Origin: Pseudomonas sp. PICF141
GTDB taxonomy: Bacteria; Pseudomonadota; Gammaproteobacteria; Pseudomonadales; Pseudomonadaceae
Assembly: GCF_002286815.1 (NCBI RefSeq)
Contig: NZ_MUNM01000028.1
Coordinates: forward strand, 1 to 64,000
Direction of reading: 5' to 3'
DNA: 64,000 bases
Shown here: positions 35,042 through 43,564 of the stretch, piece by piece
Layout of the letters: each line of letters starts with the position of its first letter
How positions within the stretch are numbered: position 1 is the stretch's first letter
The notes under the pieces: generated by a model
Database searches by the model: none
What the model was told of the DNA's origin: nothing
The model's input: the letters and a program-made list of their open reading frames with translations, nothing else
Translations under genes and position numbers: made by a program

Positions 35042-35500
35042 TTATAGCCAGCAGGCATCCCAGAGCGGGTAATCGCCAATTTTTTCCACCAACCCTGCGC
35101 GCAATGGATTGGCAACAATGTAACGAGCGAACGGCAGGAGTTCTTCGCCATCGCGGATTGCTCGATCGTGATAGCCGGTTTGCCACAGCGGACCACTCCG
35201 ACCGGTCATTTTGTTCACCGCCTGGGTGCTGCGTGACTTGGTAGAGCCGACAACACTGCCCAGATTGTTGTCCCGCAGCTGCATTAGCCAATGGAAATGA
35301 TCGGGCATCACTACCCAAGCGATTGAATCCACTAACCCCGCGTCGTGAACTCGACGCAGTTCTGCGACCAGCAGACGTCCCAATTGCCAGTCAGAGAATA
35401 TAGGTTGGCGTTCGTGAATAACTGCGGTGATGAGGTAAGCGCGGCCGTTTTCGGAGGCTCTGCCAAAGCGCAGGCGATGAGAGTTTGGTTGATTAGGCAA
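35042..35500 (-). mobile_element. REP-associated tyrosine transposase (RAYT), coding sequence
   Basis: A 152-residue single-strand DNA nuclease of the Y1/TnpA_REP family, thought to mobilise REPIN elements; RAYTs are usually single-copy, domesticated genes. Catalytic parts are intact: the HUH motif His68-Phe-His70 (MPDHFHWLM), the nucleophile Tyr110 (GYHDRAIRD), and the C-terminal family block ARYIVANPLRAGLVE. REP elements of the GTGGCGAGGGGG family lie on both sides (34869-35034 and 35643-35781), and this family is the most common in the window, so this gene is the likely partner of that family. Length and motifs suggest an active protein. Confidence 0.9.
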
Positions 35501-35642
35501 TCCATTGCTTCCTTGCGTAAGTAGTCAACTTGACGTTCTCAGGCTAGTTCCCGACTTTCTGGAATGGGTCCGTAATTGTTGAGTGAATATTCCGATTACT
35601 GCGAAGGACTAACTGCGGTGAAGGTGCAGTTATGCCAAGAGT

Positions 35643-35781
35643 TGTGGCGAGGGGGCTTGCCCCCGTTGGACTGCGCAGCAGTCCCCCCCAAACTTGAACC
35701 CCCAATGTAGTATCAGACATACCGCGTGCAACGGTTTTGCGACTGCTGCGCAGCCGAACGGGGGCAAGCCCCCTCGCCACA
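35643..35781. repeat. REPIN, GTGGCGAGGGGGCTTGCC family
   Basis: Two full inverted units, the left with hairpin GGACTGCGCAGCAGTCC and the right with GACTGCTGCGCAGCC, flank about 50 bases. Located 142 bases upstream of the RAYT start codon. Confidence 0.92.
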
Positions 35782-35782
35782 G

Positions 35783-35839
35783 CAGCTCTCTTGCTGCACA
35801 ACAGCTCTCTTGCCACACAGCAGCTCTCTTGCCACAGCA
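35783..35839 (+). repeat. 19-bp tandem repeat, three copies
   Basis: The core CAGCTCTCTTGC recurs at 35783, 35802 and 35821, an exact 19-base period, with slightly different linkers (TGCACAA, CACACAG). It starts directly after the end of the REPIN and looks like local slippage of its flank. Confidence 0.85.
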
Positions 35840-36100
35840 GCACCATGTCCCCGGTCCAGACTCAGCTCCTTCACCGCAAGGGGTGATTGTCTGAAACAGC
35901 TGGGCCAGACGCTTCAAGGCGGTAAATGCTGCCGAAGTAGAGGCATGACGATGCACCATTGCCGTGCAATACTCGGCGCCGTTTCAGTGGCGAATAATCC
36001 TGCATAAGGTAGGTAATGCCCCTCCGTAAACCGCGCTTTCGCCGCGAGTTATGGCTGAATGTTGTGGTTTATAGAGTGAAAAATCCTGCTGGAAGCTTTT

Positions 36101-36143
36101 TATACTGCGCGTCCCGCTGATCTTGCAGGTTTGTCCTGCAAGA
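36101..36143 (+). promoter_or_regulatory. Candidate promoter element and leader hairpin of the permease gene
   Basis: TATACT at 36101-36106 is a good -10 hexamer, but no clear -35 is seen upstream. A perfect 9-bp hairpin (TCTTGCAGG, 5-base loop, CCTGCAAGA; 36121-36143) would lie at the very start of the transcript, with no T-run behind it. About 100 bases of leader remain before the permease start. Confidence 0.35.
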
Positions 36144-36246
36144 CGTGTCTGCCCACGAGGCAGGCCCGGTATCAACAGGCACTGGCTTATCGGTCGGCGC
36201 CTCGACACTCGGTGGTCATATCCAATAACAAGACGAGGTTGTACTT

Positions 36247-37668
36247 ATGCCAGTCGGCAATCACCTGCCTCACGGCGAAACCGCTCAGGGCGGCCCGCTT
36301 AAACGCGAACTCGGCGAACGGCATATTCGCTTGATGGCGCTCGGTGCCTGTATCGGCGTAGGCCTGTTCCTGGGTTCGGCCAAGGCCATCGAAATGGCCG
36401 GACCGGCCATCATGCTCTCCTACATCATTGGCGGTCTGGCGATCCTGGTCATCATGCGCGCCCTCGGCGAGATGGCTGTACATAACCCGGTCGCCGGCTC
36501 GTTCAGCCGTTACGCTCAAGACTATCTCGGCCCGTTGGCAGGTTTTCTGACCGGCTGGAACTACTGGTTCCTGTGGCTGGTGACCTGCGTCGCGGAAATC
36601 ACTGCGGTGGCGGTGTACATGGGCGTCTGGTTCCCCGACGTGCCGCGCTGGATCTGGGCGCTGGCGGCCTTGATCAGCATGGGTTCGATCAACCTGATCG
36701 CGGTGAAAGCCTTCGGTGAGTTCGAGTTCTGGTTCGCCCTGATCAAGATCGTCACCATCATTGCGATGGTGGTCGGCGGTATTGGCGTGATCGCATTCGG
36801 TTTCGGCAACGACGGCGTCGCCCTGGGAATTTCCAATCTCTGGGCCCACGGCGGCTTCATGCCCAACGGTGTGCAAGGCGTGTTGATGTCCTTGCAAATG
36901 GTGATGTTCGCCTACCTGGGCGTCGAGATGATCGGCCTGACCGCCGGTGAAGCCAAGAACCCGCAGAAGACCATTCCCGATGCGATCGGCTCGGTGTTCT
37001 GGCGGATTCTGCTGTTCTACGTCGGCGCCTTGTTCGTGATCCTGTCGATCTACCCGTGGAACGCAATTGGCACCCAGGGCAGCCCGTTTGTGATGACCTT
37101 CGAGCGCCTGGGCATCAAGACCGCCGCCGGCATCATTAACTTCGTGGTGATCACTGCGGCGCTGTCGTCCTGCAACGGCGGCATCTTCAGCACCGGGCGC
37201 ATGCTCTACAGCCTGGCGCAGAATGGCCAGGCCCCGGCCGGTTTCGCCAAGACCTCGAGCAATGGCGTGCCGCGTCGCGCCTTGCTGCTGTCGATCGGTG
37301 CCTTGTTGCTGGGCGTGTTGCTTAACTATCTGGTGCCAGAGAAAGTCTTCGTCTGGGTCACCGCGATTGCCACCTTCGGCGCGATCTGGACCTGGGCGAT
37401 GATCCTGCTGGCCCAGCTCAAGTTCCGCCAAGGCCTGAGCGCCAGCGAACGTGCCGGCCTGAAGTACCGCATGTGGCTGTACCCGGTCAGTTCTTACCTG
37501 GCGCTGGCGTTTCTGGTGCTGGTGGTCGGCCTGATGGCGTACTTCCCGGATACTCGCGTGGCGCTGTATGTCGGGCCTGCTTTCCTGGTGCTGCTGACGG
37601 TGTTGTTCTACCTGTTCAAGCTGCAACCGACCAATGTGTCGCAAGGTGCGGTGCGTTCGGCTTCTTGA
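36247..37668 (+). CDS. Amino-acid permease, APC superfamily (ProY-like)
   Basis: A 473-residue inner-membrane symporter with about 12 transmembrane helices. AAP-family blocks are seen: LKRELGERHIRLMALGACIGVGLFLGS near residue 18 in substance, VAGSFSRYAQDYLGPLAG near 82, and FAYLGVEMIGLTAGEAKNP near 220. The pattern is close to proline/aromatic amino-acid permeases such as ProY and GabP; the exact substrate is not readable. The gene stands alone with a terminator right after it. The start ATG has ACGAGG 8-13 bases upstream. Confidence 0.87.
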   Translation: MPVGNHLPHGETAQGGPLKRELGERHIRLMALGACIGVGLFLGSAKAIEMAGPAIMLSYIIGGLAILVIMRALGEMAVHNPVAGSFSRYAQDYLGPLAGFLTGWNYWFLWLVTCVAEITAVAVYMGVWFPDVPRWIWALAALISMGSINLIAVKAFGEFEFWFALIKIVTIIAMVVGGIGVIAFGFGNDGVALGISNLWAHGGFMPNGVQGVLMSLQMVMFAYLGVEMIGLTAGEAKNPQKTIPDAIGSVFWRILLFYVGALFVILSIYPWNAIGTQGSPFVMTFERLGIKTAAGIINFVVITAALSSCNGGIFSTGRMLYSLAQNGQAPAGFAKTSSNGVPRRALLLSIGALLLGVLLNYLVPEKVFVWVTAIATFGAIWTWAMILLAQLKFRQGLSASERAGLKYRMWLYPVSSYLALAFLVLVVGLMAYFPDTRVALYVGPAFLVLLTVLFYLFKLQPTNVSQGAVRSAS

Positions 37669-37692
37669 GTCTGTAACGCCAGAAATACAAAT

Positions 37693-37719
37693 GCCCCGGT
37701 TTGGATGACCGGGGCTTTT
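37693..37719 (+). terminator. Rho-independent terminator of the permease gene
   Basis: GCCCCGGT pairs perfectly with ACCGGGGC around a 7-base loop, followed directly by TTTT. It is 25 bases past the stop codon. Confidence 0.88.
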
Positions 37720-37730
37720 GCGTTTTGGAA

Positions 37731-37825
37731 GATCAAAAGATCGCAGCCTTCGGCAGCTCCTACATTGGGATGGTGTACACCCTGTAGGAGCTGTCGAGTG
37801 CAACGAGGCTGCGATCTTTTGATCT
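37731..37825. repeat. Inverted repeat, GATCAAAAGATCGCAGCC family
   Basis: The ends GATCAAAAGATCGCAGCC and GGCTGCGATCTTTTGATC are exact inverted copies, with inner CAGCTCCTAC and GTAGGAGCTG also inverted. It fills the gap between the convergent permease and opgC. A degenerate piece of it is at 16625-16645. Confidence 0.88.
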
Positions 37826-38948
37826 TAAGCCGCCGACACCACAATCGAGCGATTCAACCGCTTGTTGAAATCCAGCCAGGCCCCCAGCAGCATCATCAGC
37901 CCGACCCCCAACATTGCGCTGAATACCTGCATCGCCAGGGCATTCGCGCCCAAGGCGTTGAGCATGTCCGCCAACGGCGCCAGCAGCACGCCGAAACAAA
38001 ACACTTCCAGCGAATAACGGCCCATGCGACAGCTTTGCCGCGCGAGCCAGTGTTGCGTCCAGCCGTTGTCGGGCAACAACCTGGCGGTGACGTAGGCGAG
38101 GGCGAGGAAATGTAGCAGGCGCGCCGGCGAGAGGTTGGTCTTGCTGATCGGATAGAGCCATTCGGCGAGTGTCTGGGGCATGAAGGCTTCATGCATGGCC
38201 GGCCATTTCCATGACACCGCAATCAGCCCGGTGACCATCAGATAGGTTAGCGCGGCGATAAAAACCGGCTGCCGGGTCAGCGGTCGAGGTTGCGGCGCCC
38301 CAGGCCTTTGCCCGTGAATCGCCGCCGCGCCGCCGAGAATAAACAGCAGTTGCCAGGCCATCGGGTTGAAAAACCACACGCCACCGTCGGTGCCCGCCAG
38401 GTTCCACTGAAGCCATGGCGCCAGCAAATACACCACCACCGACAATCCCACCACGTATCCAGGCTTGCGCAGCAGCATTGGCAGCACCAGCGGCAGTCCG
38501 AGCAGCAACAAAATATACAGCGGCAGCGGGTCCGTCAGGTTCGGTTTGAAGCGCAGCAACAGCTCATCCATCAATGCCTGCTGCGGATTGTTGAGAAAGT
38601 ACTGTAAGCCCATTTCCTGCACCAGGTCACGGGTTTCCACGTGGCTGTTGGCAAAAAAAACGATGCCCATCAGCAGCGCCAGCAAAAAGATATGCACCAC
38701 ATAAAGCAGCCAGGCGCGTCGCAGGATTTTTACCGTGGCGATCAGGAACCGTCGCGCCGGGCGATTTTGCCGTAGGCCAGCACGGCCGCGTACCCGGCCA
38801 GGAACACAAAAATTTCTGCCGCATCGCTGAACCCGAAATTACGCACCGTGAACTGCGCGAGCGGGTTCTGTGGCACGTGATCCCAAAAGATGAAGATCAA
38901 GGCCAGGCCGCGAAAAAAGTCGATTCGGTGGTCGCGTTCAAACGTCAT
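37825..38948 (-). pseudogene. opgC: opgC-like membrane acyltransferase gene with a frameshift
   Basis: Two adjacent frames together make one OpgC protein (about 374 residues, ten membrane helices). The N-terminal part, 38742-38948, starts ERDHRIDFFRGLALIFIFWD and stops early at ...ARRDGS. The C-terminal part, open from about 38745 down to 37825, continues LIATVKILRRAWLLYVVHIF. One base is missing around 38745-38750 (on the coding strand GGTTCCTG where GGTTTCCTG would read on in frame as GFLIAT). OpgC-type proteins add succinyl or similar groups to periplasmic glucans. Either a recent inactivating mutation, a phase-variable site or a sequencing error; no homopolymer longer than two is present at the spot. 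Confidence 0.85.
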
Positions 38949-39169
38949 GATGGCGGGCTCTTGAACCGGTTGAGTAGGGGCGAGCGGCGCGCAGGGTGGC
39001 GTGATTCGTCGGCAATTGCAAAAGGCTGGATATTACCGAATGTCTCAGGGGTCTATAGCGAACGGATCGCGACGGCGTGTCCGTCGGTCTGCTGGGCCGT
39101 TCGCGCCCAGAACGCCCCCTGATGGCGGTCTGTCCAACATCTACACTTCGTTTTTCAGGAGTGTGAAAC

Positions 39170-40111
39170 GTGAAAGTTTCGCTGATTGTCCCGGTATTCA
39201 ATGAAGAGCAGGCGATCAATCTGTTCTACCAGGCGGTGCGTCGCGAATTGAAACTTGACCCCTGTGAAGTCGAGATCGTGTTCATCAATGACGGCAGTAC
39301 CGACCGGACGGCTGAGCAGGCCAAGGCGCTGGCACAGGTCGATGATCTGGTATTGCTGATCAACTTTTCCCGCAACTTCGGCAAGGAACCGGCGTTGTTT
39401 GCCGGCCTGGAATACGCCACCGGCGATGCGGTGATTCCCATGGACGTGGACCTGCAGGATCCGATCAGCGTCATCCCGCAGTTGATTGCCGAGTGGCAGA
39501 AGGGCGCTGATGTGGTGCTCGCCAAACGCCGTAATCGTGACAGTGACAGTTATCTGAAACGTCACAGCGCATCGCTTTTCTATCATTTGCTGAACAGGAT
39601 TTCCTACACACGGATCGAAGAAAACGTCGGGGATTTCCGGCTCATGGACCGCAAGGTGGTCAATGTGATTCGTGCGCTTCCCGAGCACCAGTTGTTCATG
39701 AAGGGCGTTCTTTCCTGGGCCGGATTCACCACGGCAGTGGTGGAATATGAGCGGGCCCGGCGAGTGGCGGGACGCAGCAAGTTCAATGGCTGGAAACTGT
39801 GGAACCTGGCGCTGGAAGGCATTACCTCGTTCAGCACGGTGCCGTTGCGATTGTGGACTTATATCGGTGGCGGCATTTCGATCTTCGCGGTGCTGTACGC
39901 GGTGTACATGGTGCTGGACAAGATTTTCTTCGGTAACAATGTCCCCGGTTATCCCTCGCTGATGACGGCCATTCTGTTTCTCGGCGGCGTCCAATTGATC
40001 GGTATCGGCATCCTCGGTGAGTACGTCGGCCGCATCTACATCGAAGCCAAGCATCGGCCGCGTTATGTGGTCAAAGACGTCATTGGCGGCAAAGACCGGA
40101 CCGGGCTTTAG
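39170..40111 (+). CDS. Family 2 glycosyltransferase, GtrB-like (polyprenyl-phosphate sugar synthase)
   Basis: A 313-residue inner-membrane enzyme that loads a sugar from a nucleotide donor onto undecaprenyl phosphate. The GT-A domain, about 1-215, has [18 protein letters not shown] near 40 and the metal motif MDVDLQDP near 91-98. Two C-terminal helices ([39 protein letters not shown]) and the end [10 protein letters not shown] are the GtrB/YfdH signature. It starts with GTG, supported by CAGGAG 7 bases before. The stop lies 1 base before the GtrII-like gene, so they are a tight operon. Role: first step of O-antigen or other surface-glycan decoration. Confidence 0.9.
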   Translation: MKVSLIVPVFNEEQAINLFYQAVRRELKLDPCEVEIVFINDGSTDRTAEQAKALAQVDDLVLLINFSRNFGKEPALFAGLEYATGDAVIPMDVDLQDPISVIPQLIAEWQKGADVVLAKRRNRDSDSYLKRHSASLFYHLLNRISYTRIEENVGDFRLMDRKVVNVIRALPEHQLFMKGVLSWAGFTTAVVEYERARRVAGRSKFNGWKLWNLALEGITSFSTVPLRLWTYIGGGISIFAVLYAVYMVLDKIFFGNNVPGYPSLMTAILFLGGVQLIGIGILGEYVGRIYIEAKHRPRYVVKDVIGGKDRTGL

Positions 40112-40112
40112 C

Positions 40113-41621
40113 ATGGGCAGGCTGAGCGACTTTTTTAGCAAAGAGCTCGGGCGTCGTCGGGTCTGGCTGTTTTTTTTGATCGCGACGCTGGTTTATGTCA
40201 TTGCGCTGATCCTCGCGGACTATCCCTACATCGATGACAACTGGCGTTCGCTGTCGGCCGGTACGGCCTGGGCCGGGCAGGGACGGTTGTTCACCGAGCT
40301 GTTCTATAACCTGCTGACGTTCAGCGATGGCGCACCGAACATCTTTCCATTGCCGCTGTTGATCGCCACGCTGGCCATGGCTTTTGCGTTGACCAGCCTG
40401 ACGTTCCATTACTACCCACGGCCTACGCTATCTTGCTGCCTGGTACTGTTGCCGCTCTGGTACAACCCGTTTTTTTTGCAAAACCTGTCGTATCAATACG
40501 ACGGGCCTGCCATCGCCATGGGCCTGGTGGCAGTGATTTATGCGATCACTTTTCGTCACCCCTCGCGCATTTTGCAATGGCTGGTGCCGGCCTTCCTGAT
40601 TGCGCTGGCGCTGGGGCTCTATCAGGTGAGCCTGAATGTGTTTCTGGGGCTGTGTTGCCTGGAACTGCTTAGAGGCGCGAATGACAAATGGGCCTGGCGG
40701 CAATGGTACGAATTGATCGGCTGGAAACTCGTCCAGGCAGGGCTCGGCGGCTTGATCTACAGCGTCACGGCTTACCCCTACATGAATCAGGATCGCGCCT
40801 TGTTGCTCAACTGGGCAGCAGCGCCCTTGCTGCAACTTGAAATCAACATCGGCCGGGTGCTGGAAAAAGTCGCGCTGCTGTTTCACGGTGGATTCACCTG
40901 GGTGTTCGCCGTGCTGCTGTTGTGTGCTCTGGCGGGCAGCGTACGGTTGGCCGGCAACGTGATGGAACGCCAGGAGTCGGGGCTGAGAAAAATCGTGATG
41001 GGCCTGGTGTGTGTGCTGACCGTGCCGGTCGTGACGTTACTGGTGTCGGGGGTTGCGCTGTTTTTCCGCGACTTCAATGAAGGCGCCAGAACCTTGATGG
41101 GGTTCGCGGTGTTGCTGGTGCTGTTGTTCTATTTGAGCCATCTGGCGCTGGCGCCCATCCATGAGCGGCTGCCGCTGCTGTTGGCAGTGCCGCTGTTGGC
41201 CATGCTTTCGTTGTCTTATGCCTATGGCCGCGTGCTGACGGTGCAGAACACTTTTGCGTCCAGCGCGTTGTTTTCCCTGGCGCATGACATTGCGGCCCAT
41301 CGGCAACTGCACCAGGCCAAGCGCATTTACCTGGCGGTAAATTATTCCGATCACTGGTTGGTGGGGGCCGCGGGGTCGTTCCAGCAGATGCCGGTCTTGC
41401 AATATCTGTTGAACATCAACTTCTTCATGCTGGCCGAAAACCTGCCGAAGGCGGGCATCACCAATGTGGTCGCCGAGAGGGAGCGGCGCAACGCAACCCT
41501 GGTCGGTTATCAGGGTTATCCACCGCTAGTGGAGAGCAAGTTCTATCGCATCTATCTGCTGGGCGATTACGGTTTCATCGTCATGAAAGAGCCGACCCCG
41601 ATCACCACGCTGCAGTGGTGA
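40113..41621 (+). CDS. GtrII-like membrane glucosyltransferase
   Basis: A 502-residue polytopic membrane protein with about 11 helices. The start of the mature chain (WLFFLIATLVYVIALILADYPYIDDNWRS) has the acidic YIDDNWR loop after helix 1, the usual catalytic site of GT-C enzymes and typical of the GtrII family. It should move the sugar from the undecaprenyl carrier made by the gene before it onto a periplasmic acceptor, probably O-antigen. The C-terminal 110 residues form a soluble periplasmic part (RQLHQAKRIYLAVNYSDHW to the end). No flippase (GtrA) gene is adjacent. The ATG follows the GtrB stop by 1 base. An earlier in-frame ATG lies inside the GtrB gene and is not used. Confidence 0.8.
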   Translation: MGRLSDFFSKELGRRRVWLFFLIATLVYVIALILADYPYIDDNWRSLSAGTAWAGQGRLFTELFYNLLTFSDGAPNIFPLPLLIATLAMAFALTSLTFHYYPRPTLSCCLVLLPLWYNPFFLQNLSYQYDGPAIAMGLVAVIYAITFRHPSRILQWLVPAFLIALALGLYQVSLNVFLGLCCLELLRGANDKWAWRQWYELIGWKLVQAGLGGLIYSVTAYPYMNQDRALLLNWAAAPLLQLEINIGRVLEKVALLFHGGFTWVFAVLLLCALAGSVRLAGNVMERQESGLRKIVMGLVCVLTVPVVTLLVSGVALFFRDFNEGARTLMGFAVLLVLLFYLSHLALAPIHERLPLLLAVPLLAMLSLSYAYGRVLTVQNTFASSALFSLAHDIAAHRQLHQAKRIYLAVNYSDHWLVGAAGSFQQMPVLQYLLNINFFMLAENLPKAGITNVVAERERRNATLVGYQGYPPLVESKFYRIYLLGDYGFIVMKEPTPITTLQW

Positions 41622-41626
41622 GCCTG

Positions 41627-43237
41627 ATGATTACCTCGATCCCTCCCGAACGTTTTCCAGCCCGGATGGCCGACAGGGCAGGTCTGGTGGCGGTGATCGT
41701 CCTCGCGTTGTTCGCAAGGTTTCATTCCATCACCGTGCCGGTCATCTGGTACGACGAGGCCTACAGCATCTTGTTGGCTGAAGGCTCGCCTGCGTACATC
41801 TGGGCTACGACGGCACGGGATGTTCATCCGCCGCTTTACTATGTCTTGCTGCATTTCTGGATGGTGCTGTTCGGCAATGGCGTGTTGGCTGCGCGATCCC
41901 TGAGTGCATTGGCGGATGTCGGCACGCTGTTGCTGTGCATCAAATTGATGAGTCTGGTGACGACGCGAAAGGCGACCTGGATTGCCGCCGTGTTGTTGGC
42001 GTTGCTGCCGATGTCGGTGCGTTATAGCCAGGAAGTGCGCATGTACACCTTGCTCGGCTTTTGGCTGATGGGTGCGACCGTGGCGCTGGTGTGCTGGATC
42101 AAGACACCGGATCAAAAACGTTATCCGGTTTTTTACGTGCTGCTGATGTCGGCTGCTTTCTACACGCACTACTTCGCCGCACTGTGCGTTCTGGTGCATT
42201 GGCTTTGTTGGTGGCGAGCGCGCGAGAACGGTCGGCCCAAGGCAATAACGTTTCGTGCGTGGGTCATGGTCAACAGCGCAATCGTCGTGTTGTACCTGCC
42301 GTGGATTCCTCATTTCTTCGATCAAGTGTTGCGAATGGACGGGCTTGAGTGGATTCCGCCGCTCACTTGGCAAACAGCGCTGACCTTCGTTTGGCAACTG
42401 GTGATGATGGGCGATTCGGCCAGTTATTCAACCTTATGGCGTGTGTTGCCCTCGGCGTTGATCGTTGTTTGCGCCGCGGCGGTGCTACTCAAATCACGCC
42501 AGCCGCGACCTTTCAATGTCTTGCTGGTGAGTTATTTTTTTGTGCCTGTGTTGAGCGTGTTTCTGGTGTCGCTGATCGTGCCGGTCTTCAACGCCAGGTA
42601 CCTGGTGTTCGCGGCTGCCGCGTTGCCCCTGATCGTTGCGCTCGCCCTGGACGCACTCAGCCAACGCCATGCCATTCTGGCCGCTGTCGCCATGGCGTTG
42701 GTGTTATTGGCAGAAGTACACGGGCTTTCGGCGGTCTACGCACAAACCGATGAAATGAACGGGACAAGCATTCGCAAAGACGCAAAACTCGACGCCGTGG
42801 TCGCAGGGCTTGGCCGCGAAGTCCGTCCGGGTGACGAAATAGTTGTGGATAACCTCTATTGGTACTTGCCGTTCACGTACTACAACCCCACAGGCATTCA
42901 GCCGAAGTTATACGTCTTCAAACCACCGACAGGCCGCTTGTGGGGAACCGCCGAATACGGTGGTTGGGCACTCATTCCTCGTCATTTGCATTCCATTCTC
43001 TTCGACGATTTTTCCACCTTGCAACTGACGGCCAAGCGGATCTGGTGGGTAACGGGTTACGCTCGTCCTGAACACGACGCCCTGTTTCCCAGGCACTGGA
43101 AGCAGGTGCAGGTGCTAAAGGAAGGGGACAGCGAAGCCCGTTTGTTTATTCGGGGGCAAGCGTCAACGCCCCTTGAGGTTGACGTCACAACGCATCCATC
43201 AACACAACATTACAATCCTTCGCCTGGTAATGATTAA
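41627..43237 (+). CDS. GT39-type membrane glycosyltransferase
   Basis: A 536-residue GT-C enzyme of the protein O-mannosyltransferase/ArnT-like group, with about 10-11 helices. The first periplasmic loop WYDEAYSI carries the Asp-Glu catalytic pair, and the second has DVHPPLYY, both diagnostic. A C-terminal periplasmic domain follows from about residue 375. ATG at 41627 is preferred: GGTGAG lies 5 bases before it. The frame is open to GTG at 41618, overlapping the previous gene. Third gene of the glycan operon, so likely uses the same lipid-linked sugar or adds a second one. The acceptor is unknown. Confidence 0.83.
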   Translation: MITSIPPERFPARMADRAGLVAVIVLALFARFHSITVPVIWYDEAYSILLAEGSPAYIWATTARDVHPPLYYVLLHFWMVLFGNGVLAARSLSALADVGTLLLCIKLMSLVTTRKATWIAAVLLALLPMSVRYSQEVRMYTLLGFWLMGATVALVCWIKTPDQKRYPVFYVLLMSAAFYTHYFAALCVLVHWLCWWRARENGRPKAITFRAWVMVNSAIVVLYLPWIPHFFDQVLRMDGLEWIPPLTWQTALTFVWQLVMMGDSASYSTLWRVLPSALIVVCAAAVLLKSRQPRPFNVLLVSYFFVPVLSVFLVSLIVPVFNARYLVFAAAALPLIVALALDALSQRHAILAAVAMALVLLAEVHGLSAVYAQTDEMNGTSIRKDAKLDAVVAGLGREVRPGDEIVVDNLYWYLPFTYYNPTGIQPKLYVFKPPTGRLWGTAEYGGWALIPRHLHSILFDDFSTLQLTAKRIWWVTGYARPEHDALFPRHWKQVQVLKEGDSEARLFIRGQASTPLEVDVTTHPSTQHYNPSPGND

Positions 43238-43564
43238 TCTGCGGCACCAGACCTTACGGCGGGTCACTTGGAAAAGGGCGTAGCGGCTCAGGAGGGACAA
43301 GCCCAAATGGTTTCCTTGGGGGCGGACTCAGTAATGGCAGGCAGTGGCATGCAGGCTTTTGTGGCGAGGGGGGCTTGCCCCCGTTGGACTGCGCAGCAGT
43401 CCCAAACGACTCACTGCATACGTCCTGACAGATCTCCTTTGCAGGTTTTACGACTGCTTCGCAGCCGAACGGGGGCAAGCCCCCTCGCCACAGAGATCTC
43501 CTGTGGACAGAGATTTCCAGCTTACGGGCGATGGCAGTATTGGAGCACCCGGGTGGGAGCGTGT
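43238..43564. other. Intergenic gap with REPIN
   Basis: About 330 bases between convergent genes. The only recognisable content is the REPIN at 43360-43492. The remainder shows no gene and no clear terminator. Confidence 0.7.
43360..43492. repeat. REPIN, GTGGCGAGGGGGCTTGCC family
   Basis: Two inverted units with hairpins GGACTGCGCAGCAGTCC and GACTGCTTCGCAGCC. The left unit has one extra G in the G-run (GAGGGGGGCTTGCC). Confidence 0.92.

Larger units (their letters stand above)
35501..36246. other. Intergenic region between RAYT and the amino-acid permease
   Basis: About 750 bases holding a REPIN (35643-35781), a 19-bp tandem repeat (35783-35839), and the probable promoter and leader of the permease (36060-36246). 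Bases 35840-36060 show no feature I can name. ORFs in the region consist mostly of REP sequence. Confidence 0.6.

Noticed and set aside
35783..35839. Possible CRISPR array
   Set aside because: The 19-base period and near-identical linkers leave no spacers; it is a simple tandem repeat.
36121..36143. Rho-independent terminator
   Set aside because: The hairpin is perfect but has no T-run, and no gene ends just upstream.
36187..37803. A 538-codon open frame opposite the permease
   Set aside because: Antisense and extremely rich in His, Gln and Arg; it is the shadow of a hydrophobic membrane protein.
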